Assembly (NCBI GenBank): GCA_964195005.1
Contig: CAXMOO010000178.1
Span: 1-27,607, forward strand
Reading direction: 5' to 3'
DNA from: JAUXLW01 sp964195005
Lineage (GTDB): Bacteria > Actinomycetota > Acidimicrobiia > Spongiisociales > SHLN01
DNA: 27,607 nt
This document shows, one piece after another, positions 1-6,620 of the stretch. The notes beneath the pieces are model-generated. The model ran no database searches and had not been told where the DNA came from. It was given only the letters and a program-made list of their open reading frames with translations. Position 1 is the stretch's first letter. The number at the start of each line of letters is the position of its first letter. The translations under genes were made by a program, and so were the position numbers.

Positions 1-297
1 CGGCCTCGTCGGCCGCCTCTTCGGCTCGACCCAGTGGCAGCACGAGATCAACGTTGACGTGGGGCCGGGCAATGACATGGCTCGCCGTGACCTCACCGAT
101 CTTCTCGGCGGTCCGTACACCGGCGTCGACAGCGGCCTTGACCGCGGCAACATCCCCACGCACGATGGCCGTTACATAGCCACCGGCCGTCTTCTCGTAG
201 CTGACCAATTCCACCTTGGCAGCCTTGACCATGGCATCGGCAGCTTCCACGACCGCCGGAAAACTGCGGGTCTCGATCATCCCGAGCGCTTCAGCCA
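1..297 (-). CDS. BMC-H shell protein (partial, 3' end off the left edge)
   Basis: This is a hexamer-forming bacterial microcompartment shell protein (BMC domain, Pfam PF00936) that would tile the flat facets of the polyhedral shell. It begins MAEALGMIETRSFPAVVEAA, which matches the typical BMC-H start; further on are VELVSYEK, VTAIVRGDVAAVKAAVDAG and a final HVIARPH. This covers the whole conserved BMC fold within about 90 residues. Ninety-nine codons are visible with no stop, so a short variable C-terminal tail lies outside the window. The start is the ATG at 297, with GGAGAG a few bases upstream. It lies 22 nt after the BMC-T gene in the same direction, so the two shell genes are probably co-transcribed. 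The family call is firm; the exact paralogue type is not. Confidence 0.93.
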
Positions 298-319
298 TTC
301 CTTGTCTCTCCTTTGTTCA

Positions 320-949
320 TCATCCCGGGTTGGCACGTCCGTCCACGCCCTCAAGCGCCGCAACGGCTGCTTGCCAGCCCACATCGATGTCTCGTTCTTC
401 TCCACCCAAGTAGACGCGGCCCACCGATCCAAATGTGCGTACCTCGAGGACGTTAATCTCCGCTGCCTTCTCGGCCTCATTCGTGGCCAATGCAGCATAC
501 GCGGCCGGATGGCATTCGAGAACATAGAGGCTCTGACCGGGGAGGAGCAGCTGTCCATGGCGAGTCCGGTTGACCAGCTGAGCCTGGTGATCATCCACGT
601 TGCGAATCACCTGGCTCGAGATTATTCGAGGCTCGAGGCGGTCGGCCTCGGTCACCTCGAGTGCCTCGAGTATTGCCTTTCCGGCTGCCTGGGTCTCGGC
701 CTGGTCGGGGGAGTGGATTTCGAGCATCCCGAAGACCCGTTCCACAATCTGCATGCCGGGCTTGACCCGGGTGGATTTGAGGGCGATATCGGTTAGCCGG
801 TTGATCTCAATCCCGGGGGCGATTTCGACGAACAGCGTCGCGTCATATATGACCGGCAGATAACCCTGGGCCACCGTGCCTATGAAAGACCCGAACTGCG
901 GTTGCAGGCTGTCCAGATAGGCGTAGGCCCGCAGCTCAATATCGCTCAT
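320..949 (-). CDS. BMC-T (tandem BMC domain) trimeric shell protein
   Basis: This 209-residue protein has two successive BMC-like domains, the arrangement of BMC-T pseudohexameric shell tiles. The first half contains ATLFVEIAPGIEINRLTDIA and VERVFGMLEIHSPDQAE. The second contains SLYVLECHPAAYAALATNEA, VGRVYLGG and a final alpha-helical AAVAALEGV. The overall pattern resembles the BMC-T proteins I recall from SPU-type loci such as that of Haliangium; some BMC-T of this kind stack face to face with gated pores, but that cannot be read here. I chose the ATG at 949 because GGAGG sits about 9 nt upstream and the homologous region starts here; a longer open frame reaches 991. It overlaps the 3' end of deoC by 14 nt, indicating translational coupling. 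Confidence 0.88.
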   Translation of the reverse strand: MSDIELRAYAYLDSLQPQFGSFIGTVAQGYLPVIYDATLFVEIAPGIEINRLTDIALKSTRVKPGMQIVERVFGMLEIHSPDQAETQAAGKAILEALEVTEADRLEPRIISSQVIRNVDDHQAQLVNRTRHGQLLLPGQSLYVLECHPAAYAALATNEAEKAAEINVLEVRTFGSVGRVYLGGEERDIDVGWQAAVAALEGVDGRANPG

Positions 950-1775
950 CGGACGAACCTCCAGTAACGATCGCGATTCCTGCCGAAGCACCGATGCGGG
1001 TTGCTCCGGCCGCGATCATCTCTTCCACGTCATCTGCGGTGTGAATTCCGCCGGATGCCTTGACGCCCATGTCGGGTCCTACCGCTTCGCGCATCAACGC
1101 TACATCGAAAACCGTCGCGCCCGCAGTACTGAATCCAGTTGACGTCTTTACGAAATCGGCTTTGGCTTGCTTGGCGAGCTGGGAGGCCACGACTTTTTCT
1201 TCGTCGGTGAGCAGCGACGTCTCCAATATCACCTTGGTAAGTGCGCCTTTTTCCCTGGCTGCGTCGGTTACGCGAGCGATGTCGCTCTTCACCAGCCCGA
1301 AATCACCACTCTTGAGGGCCCCGATGTTGATGACCATATCGATCTCCGTGGCACCGTGACGCAAGGCCTGGCGGGCCTCCATTGCCTTGATCTCGCTGGT
1401 GTGAGCTCCGGAGGGAAATCCGATGACGGTGCCTACGGCCATTCCGGTGCCTTTGAGGCGTTGGGCGGCTCTCTTCACCCATGAGGGATTGATCATGACC
1501 GAGGCGAACTGATATTCCACCGCCTCATCGCAAATCAGGTCGATCGCCTCGGCCGTTGCTTCCGGCTTGAGCAGGGTGTGGTCGATGTAGGCGTGCAGGT
1601 CGGACGGCACCTCGGCTGCCTTGCCCCGGAAGCTCACACGGCTGGCGCCGTTAGCCACGATTGCCCGGACCTTTTCGGACGAGTGAACGGCGCAGTCCCC
1701 GTCGCAGTCGTCTTCGACTCCAATAGCGGCGATTACTTCTCGAGTAATGGCTTCGACGAGCGACTCGTGATCCAT
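936..1775 (-). CDS. deoC: Deoxyribose-phosphate aldolase with N-terminal encapsulation-like extension (BMC cargo)
   Basis: DeoC (DERA) reversibly cleaves 2-deoxy-D-ribose-5-phosphate to acetaldehyde and glyceraldehyde-3-phosphate. The catalytic core starts near residue 62 (YIDHTLLKP) and carries EIDMVINIGALKSGD (Asp146), the Schiff-base lysine in FVKTSTGFS (Lys210), and GVKASGGI (Lys239). The protein has 279 residues, longer than a typical stand-alone DeoC because of about 60 extra N-terminal residues. The first 19 (SLVEAITREVIAAIG) form a predicted amphipathic helix, followed by a linker containing CDGDC. This is the layout of a BMC encapsulation peptide. The start is the ATG at 1775, which overlaps the rpiB stop (TAATG). 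Upstream in-frame starts up to 1871 would lie inside rpiB and give an Arg-rich, non-conserved stretch. Aldolase identity is firm; encapsulation is inference. Confidence 0.95.
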   Translation of the reverse strand: MDHESLVEAITREVIAAIGVEDDCDGDCAVHSSEKVRAIVANGASRVSFRGKAAEVPSDLHAYIDHTLLKPEATAEAIDLICDEAVEYQFASVMINPSWVKRAAQRLKGTGMAVGTVIGFPSGAHTSEIKAMEARQALRHGATEIDMVINIGALKSGDFGLVKSDIARVTDAAREKGALTKVILETSLLTDEEKVVASQLAKQAKADFVKTSTGFSTAGATVFDVALMREAVGPDMGVKASGGIHTADDVEEMIAAGATRIGASAGIAIVTGGSSDERY

Positions 1776-2359
1776 TACCCGGTTTCCTTCCGACTGTACA
1801 AGCGCTCTATTTCGGTGATCTTGTCGACGCGGCGGGCGTGGCGGGCTTCGCCGAATGGAGTGTCGAGCCACTCCTGGACGATCTGCCAGGCGAGGCTGTC
1901 GCCGATCAGCCCTGCTCCCAGGGTGAGGACGTTGGCGTGATTGTGTTCCCGGCTGTTGCGGGCCGATGACACGTCATAGCAAAGGGCGGCTCGCACCCCC
2001 GGCACCTTGTTAGCAGCGATGGCTGAGCCGATCCCGGCTCCGTCAACGATGATCCCGGTGCGGCAAGTTCCGTCGGCCACGAGCTGGGCGACGGCGTGGG
2101 CAAAATCGGGGTAGTCGACTGATTCCGGGGCATGAGTTCCCACATCATGGACGGTGAACCCGCCCTGCTTGAGCTTGTATCCCAGCCTCTCCTTGAGCGC
2201 ATAGCCTCCGTGGTCGGAGCCGATGGCGAGGTCGAAACCTTCAGCATCCGTAGTCGGGGGCAGCTGGGTTTTGTTAGCCGTCGGCATCTCGGCAGGTTCC
2301 ATACCCAGCCCATCGACGACGTGCGTGACCAATTCTCGAATCTCGCGCTCAGTTGGCAT
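1775..2359 (-). CDS. rpiB: RpiB-type sugar-phosphate isomerase with N-terminal encapsulation-like extension (BMC cargo)
   Basis: This is a member of the RpiB/LacAB family, which interconverts ribose-5-phosphate and ribulose-5-phosphate. The RpiB domain starts near residue 43 with AIGSDHGGYALKERL (Asp49, His50), then GTHAPESVDYPDFA, GIIVDGAGIGSAIAANK and NSREHNHANVLTLGA (His139). The first 20 residues (EREIRELVTHVVDGLG) form a likely amphipathic helix. A Pro/Thr-rich linker follows, as in a BMC targeting peptide. The usual catalytic-base Cys is Asp106 here and the neighbouring Thr is Ala108, so chemistry or substrate may differ from ordinary RpiB; a second copy at 16183-16629 has the Cys. It is the first gene of the BMC operon, and its stop overlaps the deoC start by one base. 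Confidence 0.92.
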   Translation of the reverse strand: MPTEREIRELVTHVVDGLGMEPAEMPTANKTQLPPTTDAEGFDLAIGSDHGGYALKERLGYKLKQGGFTVHDVGTHAPESVDYPDFAHAVAQLVADGTCRTGIIVDGAGIGSAIAANKVPGVRAALCYDVSSARNSREHNHANVLTLGAGLIGDSLAWQIVQEWLDTPFGEARHARRVDKITEIERLYSRKETG

Positions 2360-2368
2360 CTTCGGGCA

Positions 2369-2396
2369 ATCCTAGAAGGTCCCGCGGCGCTGTCCC
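2369..2396 (-). promoter_or_regulatory. Candidate sigma-70-like promoter for the BMC operon
   Basis: Reading the minus strand, GGGACA (2391-2396) and TAGGAT (2369-2374) are separated by 16 bases, and the rpiB ATG follows about 10 nt after the -10-like box. Each box matches the consensus at four of six positions. The intergenic region is only about 70 bp and must hold the promoters of both divergent genes. Weak evidence by eye only. Confidence 0.3.
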
Positions 2397-2432
2397 AGGG
2401 CACGGGGAGGTGTGAGTTCCTATGCTTGGGGG

Positions 2433-3170
2433 ATGGCCGACGACCTTGCTTTTCTTTTTGCCGACCCCGAGAGGGTTGGCGGTTCGCCTTCCCGCCGGGT
2501 GGGTCGCCCCTCCCCGCCTTCCATGCCGCACCCCGCGGCTCCGCCCCCGACCGACATCAATTGGGTCACCCTGCGTGAGGCTCACGAGAAAACGTCGATT
2601 CCCATCTCGACGCTTCGTAAATGGGCTAAGAAGGGCAAGGTGCGGGGGCGTCTGACCCGGTCTGAAGGCAAGGATCTGCGTCTGCTGGCCCTGAGTGACG
2701 TCCTAGCGCGAGCTTCCCAGCTCGGCCGGTCGGTCCAGCCCATCGAGCCGGAAACGGTAGTCGACCTCCGACAATCAGAAACTCCAACGGTCGATCTGGC
2801 ATCGGACACCGAGGCAGAGTCGACCGCCGATCCTGGTCCGGACGAGTCGGAGGCCGCTCCCGCAAACACCAGTGGACCGGACGGGTCGATCCTGGTACCA
2901 CTGGACGCCTGGGATCGCATGATGGGCCAACTGGGCAACCTCCACGAAGCCGGTCAGCAGCTTGCCGATGCTCGCGAGCGTGCCGCCAAGGCCGAAACCG
3001 AACTGGAGTTTCTGAAGGAGCGCATGCGCGAGTTACGCAAGCGAGCCGAAGAGGCAGAGCTGGCAGTGGATCTCACCCAGAAGCAGAGTGCCCTACCGCT
3101 GGCGCCTGTAATCGGCGAGCGCCCACTCCAGGCCCGCTGGCGCCAATGGCGCGACACCTGGCTGCGGTAG
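2433..3170 (+). CDS. MerR/excisionase-like HTH protein with C-terminal coiled coil
   Basis: This protein has an N-terminal winged-HTH-like segment at residues about 44-95: WVTLREAHEKTSIPISTLRK, then WAKKGKVRGRL and a LLALSDVLARA helix. This is the layout of MerR or excisionase-type DNA-binding domains. An acidic Ser/Thr/Pro-rich linker (about 105-155) follows. A long charged helix (about 165-225, rich in Glu, Arg, Lys and Ala, with EFLKERMRELRKRAEEAE) predicts a coiled coil. The tail is Trp/Arg-rich. It is divergent from the BMC operon with a shared upstream region, so it may regulate it, but this fold also occurs in structural DNA-binding proteins. The start is uncertain: a GTG at 2412 has GGGGAGG only 1 nt away, while the ATG at 2433 follows TATGCT by 7 nt and could be leaderless. 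Confidence 0.7.
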   Translation: MADDLAFLFADPERVGGSPSRRVGRPSPPSMPHPAAPPPTDINWVTLREAHEKTSIPISTLRKWAKKGKVRGRLTRSEGKDLRLLALSDVLARASQLGRSVQPIEPETVVDLRQSETPTVDLASDTEAESTADPGPDESEAAPANTSGPDGSILVPLDAWDRMMGQLGNLHEAGQQLADARERAAKAETELEFLKERMRELRKRAEEAELAVDLTQKQSALPLAPVIGERPLQARWRQWRDTWLR

Positions 3171-3179
3171 GTCTCTTAT

Positions 3180-3197
3180 GTCCTCCTGGGGGAGGAC
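3180..3197. repeat. Perfect 7-bp stem hairpin in a short intergenic spacer
   Basis: GTCCTCC (3180-3186), loop TGGG, GGAGGAC (3191-3197) form a perfect inverted repeat just after the HTH gene stop. A purine-rich stretch (GCGAAGCGAAGGCGAGGAGG) follows. There is no T-run, so it is not a canonical intrinsic terminator. It may be a terminator-like structure or a copy of a dispersed REP-like element. Confidence 0.5.
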
Positions 3198-3267
3198 CGC
3201 TTGAGCGAAGCGAAGGCGAGGAGGGAGAGCCCTAAACCCTCTCGAGTCCGGTTTCCAGCTTCCCGCT

Positions 3268-3456
3268 CTAGACCTTGTTGATTTGGGAGTAGCGCCAGGC
3301 TCCGTAGCCGATGGACGCGGCACCCACGATCAACAGGACTAGCTGTCCGGGGCCAAAACCATCCGATCCGAAGCCGATAACGTCCGAGAGCGAGCCCACC
3401 AGGACGAGCAACACACCCACCGCCACCGCTCCGAGTGCCAGTTGTCTGTTATCCAT
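3268..3456 (-). CDS. Small two-TM membrane protein of unknown function
   Basis: A 62-residue protein with two hydrophobic segments, LALGAVAVGVLLVLVGSLSD (about 5-25) and GQLVLLIVGAASIGYGAW (about 37-55). A Gly-rich loop (GFGSDGFGPG) separates them and a short basic/polar tail follows. I chose the ATG at 3456, preceded by GGAA at a suitable distance; a TTG at 3465 is an alternative. It is not recognised as a named family; such short proteins are common in actinobacteria. It is convergent with the HTH gene and upstream of nothing on its strand. The composition is clearly that of a membrane protein, which favours a real gene over a chance ORF. Confidence 0.6.
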   Translation of the reverse strand: MDNRQLALGAVAVGVLLVLVGSLSDVIGFGSDGFGPGQLVLLIVGAASIGYGAWRYSQINKV

Positions 3457-3498
3457 ACGTTCCAAACTACGCCGATTGCCGACGCTAGGTCGGGCCGA

Positions 3499-4221
3499 TC
3501 AGTCCAACTCGAGCTGGGAGGCCGCCGCGTCGTCGAGAAACCACGTCACGTCTGCCATTCCTTGCATGACCTTGTGGGCGGGGTGCCCGACTCCTTCATT
3601 GAGGATTTCTGCCACCACCTGGGCCTTGCCTATTCCGGTGGCAAGAAAGATCACCTTGTGCGCTTCGTGAAGCAGACGATAGGTAGCCGTCAATCGCCAG
3701 GTTTCCTTCTCCGGCACCCAATTGGCGACGTACAGGCGCTCGTATTCATCCAGGGCCTCTGTCCCGGGGAACAGAGAGGCGGTGTGGCCGTCCGGCCCGA
3801 GCCCGAGGATCACAAGGTCCGCTTTGACCTCATCACGTCCAAAGACCTCGGCGAGAACCTCCTCGTAATGTTGGGCCGCCTCGGCGGGTGACTCGAGATG
3901 GGTGGGGAGGACGTGGAATGTTGCCTCGATGTCTTGAATGAAGCTCTCCCGGGCCATCCGGGCATTGCTCTCGGCGTGATCATGGGCGACCCAGCGTTCG
4001 TCACCAAGGAAGAAATGGACCCGCGACCAGTCGACCTCGGCGTCCCGTAGCCGGGTATAGGTGACTCGAGGTGTGCTCCCACCTGATAGGAAAACCGTGA
4101 CCGGACCGTCCTTCGCGGAGATTCTCTCTGTCAGGATGCGAGCGATCATGTCTGCTGCCAGATCCGCCAGCGCGTCGGGGTCGTCGACCACCTTGATTGT
4201 TGGTCGACGATGCGTGCTCAT
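3499..4221 (-). CDS. pgl: 6-phosphogluconolactonase (DevB/Pgl family)
   Basis: Pgl hydrolyses 6-phosphogluconolactone to 6-phosphogluconate, the second step of the oxidative pentose phosphate pathway, in the cytoplasm. The 240-residue length is typical. Family motifs are present in order: VFLSGGSTPR (about 44-53), VHFFLGDERWV, a following SNARMARESF, and the GLGPDGHTASLFPGT signature, then ATYRLLHEAHKVIFLATG. The ATG at 4221 overlaps the stop of the upstream ABC permease gene by 4 nt, so it is translationally coupled to the exporter. No zwf, gnd, tal or opcA gene, the usual partners of pgl, is next to it. Function is confidently assigned. Confidence 0.94.
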   Translation of the reverse strand: MSTHRRPTIKVVDDPDALADLAADMIARILTERISAKDGPVTVFLSGGSTPRVTYTRLRDAEVDWSRVHFFLGDERWVAHDHAESNARMARESFIQDIEATFHVLPTHLESPAEAAQHYEEVLAEVFGRDEVKADLVILGLGPDGHTASLFPGTEALDEYERLYVANWVPEKETWRLTATYRLLHEAHKVIFLATGIGKAQVVAEILNEGVGHPAHKVMQGMADVTWFLDDAAASQLELD

Positions 4222-4988
4222 TCGAGGACCCGGCGGAACGAGCGAGTGGCCGCAGTGAGGGTGACCACCGAGAGCCCGGCAGTGACCGCAAGCGCCTGGC
4301 CAATGTCCCCCCAGGCCCAGCCGGTGTTCACTAAGGCGCGTAGCGCGTCGACCAGATAGGTGATCGGGTTGAAGGTTGCCACTATTTCGAGCCAGTCGGG
4401 CAGTAGGACCTTGGGCATGAAGCCCGTTGAGAGAAAGAGAATGGGGAAGGTGATGAGGATGCCGATGAGCATGGTCGCCTCGGCATTGCGGGTCTGAAGG
4501 GCGATGACGTTGGAGATACCGGCCCAGGCGATGCCGAACAGCACGGCGATCGCCGTCATCGCCAGGACACCGAGAAACCCGGTCTTGATGCTGGCCCCCA
4601 TCAAGAGGCCGATCGCCACCAGGATGAGGGCTTGGATAGCCATGCGGGTGGCATCAGCGAAGACCTTTCCGAGCAGGATCGATGAGCGGCGGATGGGGGC
4701 GATGAGGAATTTGTCCAATAGCCCGTCGTCAATGTCGGTGACCATCCCCATGCCCGACTGGAAGGCGGAGTTGAGGGCGGTGAGGCCCACCACCGTCGGG
4801 AGGATGAACTGCAGGTAGTCGTCGGTCGGAAACCCCGGCAAGTTGGCCAACCCACTGAATACCTGGCTGAATAGCAGCAGAAAGAGCAGAGGCTGAAAGA
4901 GGCTGAAGAAGACGAGCGTGGGGACCCGCACCAGCTTGCGAAGGTTGCGCCCCCAGAGAACGGCGGCCTCCGCGACGGATCGCCTCAC
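4218..4988 (-). CDS. ABC-2 type transporter permease (DrrB-like)
   Basis: This is the membrane subunit of an ABC-2 exporter, 256 residues, with about six hydrophobic segments: LVFFSLFQPLLFLLLFSQ near the N-terminus, FILPTVVGLTALNSAFQSG, ALILVAIGLLMG, VLAMTAIAVLFGIAW, LIGILITFPILFLSTGFMP, and a C-terminal ALAVTAGLSVVTLTA. The conserved ABC-2 pattern (FLSTGFMPK, FNPITYLVDALRAL) near residues 190-225 matches DrrB-type permeases, which export drugs or lipids. It is coupled on both sides by 4-nt ATGA overlaps, upstream with the ATPase gene and downstream with pgl. The substrate cannot be read from sequence. Confidence 0.88.
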   Translation of the reverse strand: MRRSVAEAAVLWGRNLRKLVRVPTLVFFSLFQPLLFLLLFSQVFSGLANLPGFPTDDYLQFILPTVVGLTALNSAFQSGMGMVTDIDDGLLDKFLIAPIRRSSILLGKVFADATRMAIQALILVAIGLLMGASIKTGFLGVLAMTAIAVLFGIAWAGISNVIALQTRNAEATMLIGILITFPILFLSTGFMPKVLLPDWLEIVATFNPITYLVDALRALVNTGWAWGDIGQALAVTAGLSVVTLTAATRSFRRVLE

Positions 4989-5992
4989 GTTCTCCTCCTG
5001 CCACGCCGGCCCAAGACCATTCGCGCCGGCGCCGTGACCTGGTCGACTCGCAGGCGCTCGCCGGTGTGGCGTAGGAACACGTCGTCGAGGCTCGGCTCTG
5101 CCACCTCGAGCTTCACCACCGGGATCTGGTCGGCGTCGAGGCGCCGCACCAGCGCCGCCATCTGGGTGCTGCCCCGGCGCACGTAAGCAGCCACTGAGTG
5201 GTCGTACTTCTTGGACTCGCCGGAGCCCTCGAGGGATTGGAGGGCGGCAAGCGCTCTGTCCACCAGGTCCCCGGTGGCATCCTCGGGCAGCGTGACTCTG
5301 ACCACGTCACCGCCCAGATCCGATTTCAGGCTCTCGGGGGTGCCCTCGATCACGATGCGGCCGTTGTCGATGATGGCCATCCTCTCCGCCAACCTGTCTG
5401 CCTCCTCGAGGTATTGAGTGGTTAGAAAGATGGTGGTCCCCGACTCATGAAGCGCCCGCAGGTAGGTCCACAGCGCTCGACGGTTCTGGGGATCGAGGCC
5501 GGTCGTCGGCTCGTCGAGGAAGAGCAACCTCGGCTCGTGCACTAGGGCCTGGGATAGGTCGAGGCGACGCCGCATGCCCCCCGAGAAGGTCCCGGCTCGC
5601 CTGTCGGCCACGCCGGCCAGATCCATCAAGTCCAACATCTCGTCTGCCTTGGACCTGGCACGGGCTTTAGCCAGCCCGTGCAACCTGCCTTGCAGAACCA
5701 GGTTTTCGTGGGCGGTGAGATCGTCGTCGACGCCAATGAACTGGGCGGCGTAACCGATCCGGTGTCGAATCTCCTCGGCCTCGGCGGCAACGTCGAGCCC
5801 GTCAACTGTGATTTGGCCCGACGTGGGGGTCAGGAGGGTGGCAATCATCCGGATGGTGGTGGTCTTGCCGGCTCCGTTCGGGCCGAGGAATCCGAAGACC
5901 TCGCCTTCATGCACCTCGAACGAGATGCCGTCCACAGCCCGGACATCCTCGCCGTACAGCTTGACAAGGTTCGAAACTTCGATCATCGCCAT
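4985..5992 (-). CDS. ABC transporter ATP-binding protein (DrrA-like)
   Basis: This is the ATPase subunit of a DrrAB-type exporter, 335 residues. Walker A is GPNGAGKTT (about 37-45), the Q-loop lies at YAAQFIG, the ABC signature is FSGGMRRRLDLSQAL (from about 136), Walker B is LLFLDEPTTGLDP (about 156-168), and the H-loop region reads FLTTQYLEEADRLA. The C-terminal extension after residue 230, ending EPSLDDVFLRHTGERL, is typical of DrrA-family ATPases. It is the first gene of the drrA-drrB-pgl operon and overlaps the permease by 4 nt. MAMIEVSNLVKLYG gives a normal start at 5992. The best matches to DrrA are in motif spacing; the cargo is unknown. Confidence 0.93.
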   Translation of the reverse strand: MAMIEVSNLVKLYGEDVRAVDGISFEVHEGEVFGFLGPNGAGKTTTIRMIATLLTPTSGQITVDGLDVAAEAEEIRHRIGYAAQFIGVDDDLTAHENLVLQGRLHGLAKARARSKADEMLDLMDLAGVADRRAGTFSGGMRRRLDLSQALVHEPRLLFLDEPTTGLDPQNRRALWTYLRALHESGTTIFLTTQYLEEADRLAERMAIIDNGRIVIEGTPESLKSDLGGDVVRVTLPEDATGDLVDRALAALQSLEGSGESKKYDHSVAAYVRRGSTQMAALVRRLDADQIPVVKLEVAEPSLDDVFLRHTGERLRVDQVTAPARMVLGRRGRRRT

Positions 5993-6039
5993 GCAGCCGA
6001 GTCTATGGCGCTGCCCGTATGGCCCTGTTGGGCTACGAG

Positions 6040-6183
6040 CTAGCCTGCCGCAGCCTCGAGATACTCACTGAGCCAGCCGTCATCCAGGTCGCCGAAGGGC
6101 TCGGGGACTCCGGGCAGAGTCCAGACATGAATCATCTCGTTGGTCTCCGGGATTGAGATCGATCCGATGGGGCAAGTCCCGAA
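6040..6183 (-). pseudogene. Possible C-terminal gene fragment with a CPxGS...MIHVW motif
   Basis: One minus-strand frame here reads FGTCPIGSISIPETNEM, IHVWTLPGVPEPFGDLDDGW and then a short tail to a stop at 6040. It resembles the C-termini of actinobacterial hypothetical proteins that end with a Cys-Pro-x-Gly segment followed by MLHVW or MIHVW and a Gly/Pro-Phe motif. This resemblance is from memory. Upstream in the same frame the residues look like an out-of-frame reading of the neighbouring membrane protein. The piece could be a remnant, or the true end of the membrane-protein gene after a frameshift. Confidence 0.3.
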
Positions 6184-6559
6184 CGGCGACTGCAGGCCTG
6201 AAAACTGTGAGGGGGAGAACCACCCTGGTGAAGGTGGGGACCAGTTCCAGGCTTCTTTGTGCCAGGAGGATGGCCAGAAGCAGATCCAACGCGGCCACAA
6301 TCAGGATGCCGACCTGAAGCCAGATGGCGAACTTGCGGGCTCTCTTCGAGCGACGTCCGATGCTTTGCACAAGCCACAGAGTGCCGGCGGCCGCGATGAC
6401 CGCGGCCAATACCAGCGGCGCGGCGGCCGGTCCACTGAAAGCGATGGCAGCCAACGCTTCAATCACCATCACCGAGGCGATGGCGGCTTCTACCAGCACC
6501 AGGATGCGGATGATGTCGACCCGGCTGTCGCCCCAAACTGAAGTTTCGTATGTAGTCAT
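6080..6559 (-). CDS. Multi-TM membrane protein of unknown function, C-terminus probably aberrant
   Basis: The first about 125 residues form a membrane protein: ILVLVEAAIASVMVIEALAA, then PLVLAAVIAAAGTLWLV, a basic loop (GRRSKRARKF), LQVGILIVAALDLLLAILLA, and FTRVVLPLTVFR. After that the frame becomes Arg/Asp-rich and non-membrane (LNPGDQRDDSCLDSARSPRA), unlike a natural ending. A different frame of the same strand, 6040-6180, encodes a more protein-like ending. The gene may therefore be frameshifted or joined to a remnant of another gene. I use the ATG at 6559 (MTTYETSVWG); 6583 is an alternative, and neither has a clear ribosome-binding site. It is divergent from the gene at 6621. Not assigned to a named family. 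Confidence 0.55.
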   Translation of the reverse strand: MTTYETSVWGDSRVDIIRILVLVEAAIASVMVIEALAAIAFSGPAAAPLVLAAVIAAAGTLWLVQSIGRRSKRARKFAIWLQVGILIVAALDLLLAILLAQRSLELVPTFTRVVLPLTVFRPAVAVRDLPHRIDLNPGDQRDDSCLDSARSPRALRRPG

Positions 6560-6620
6560 ACCGACATGGTCGGACGGGACCATTAGTCAACGGTTGGGTC
6601 AGCATTAGAGGTCGGTGAGA

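Noticed and set aside
59..796. Long plus-strand frame across the BMC shell genes
   Set aside because: It is antisense to two clearly conserved BMC-domain genes, and its translation has no recognisable domain.
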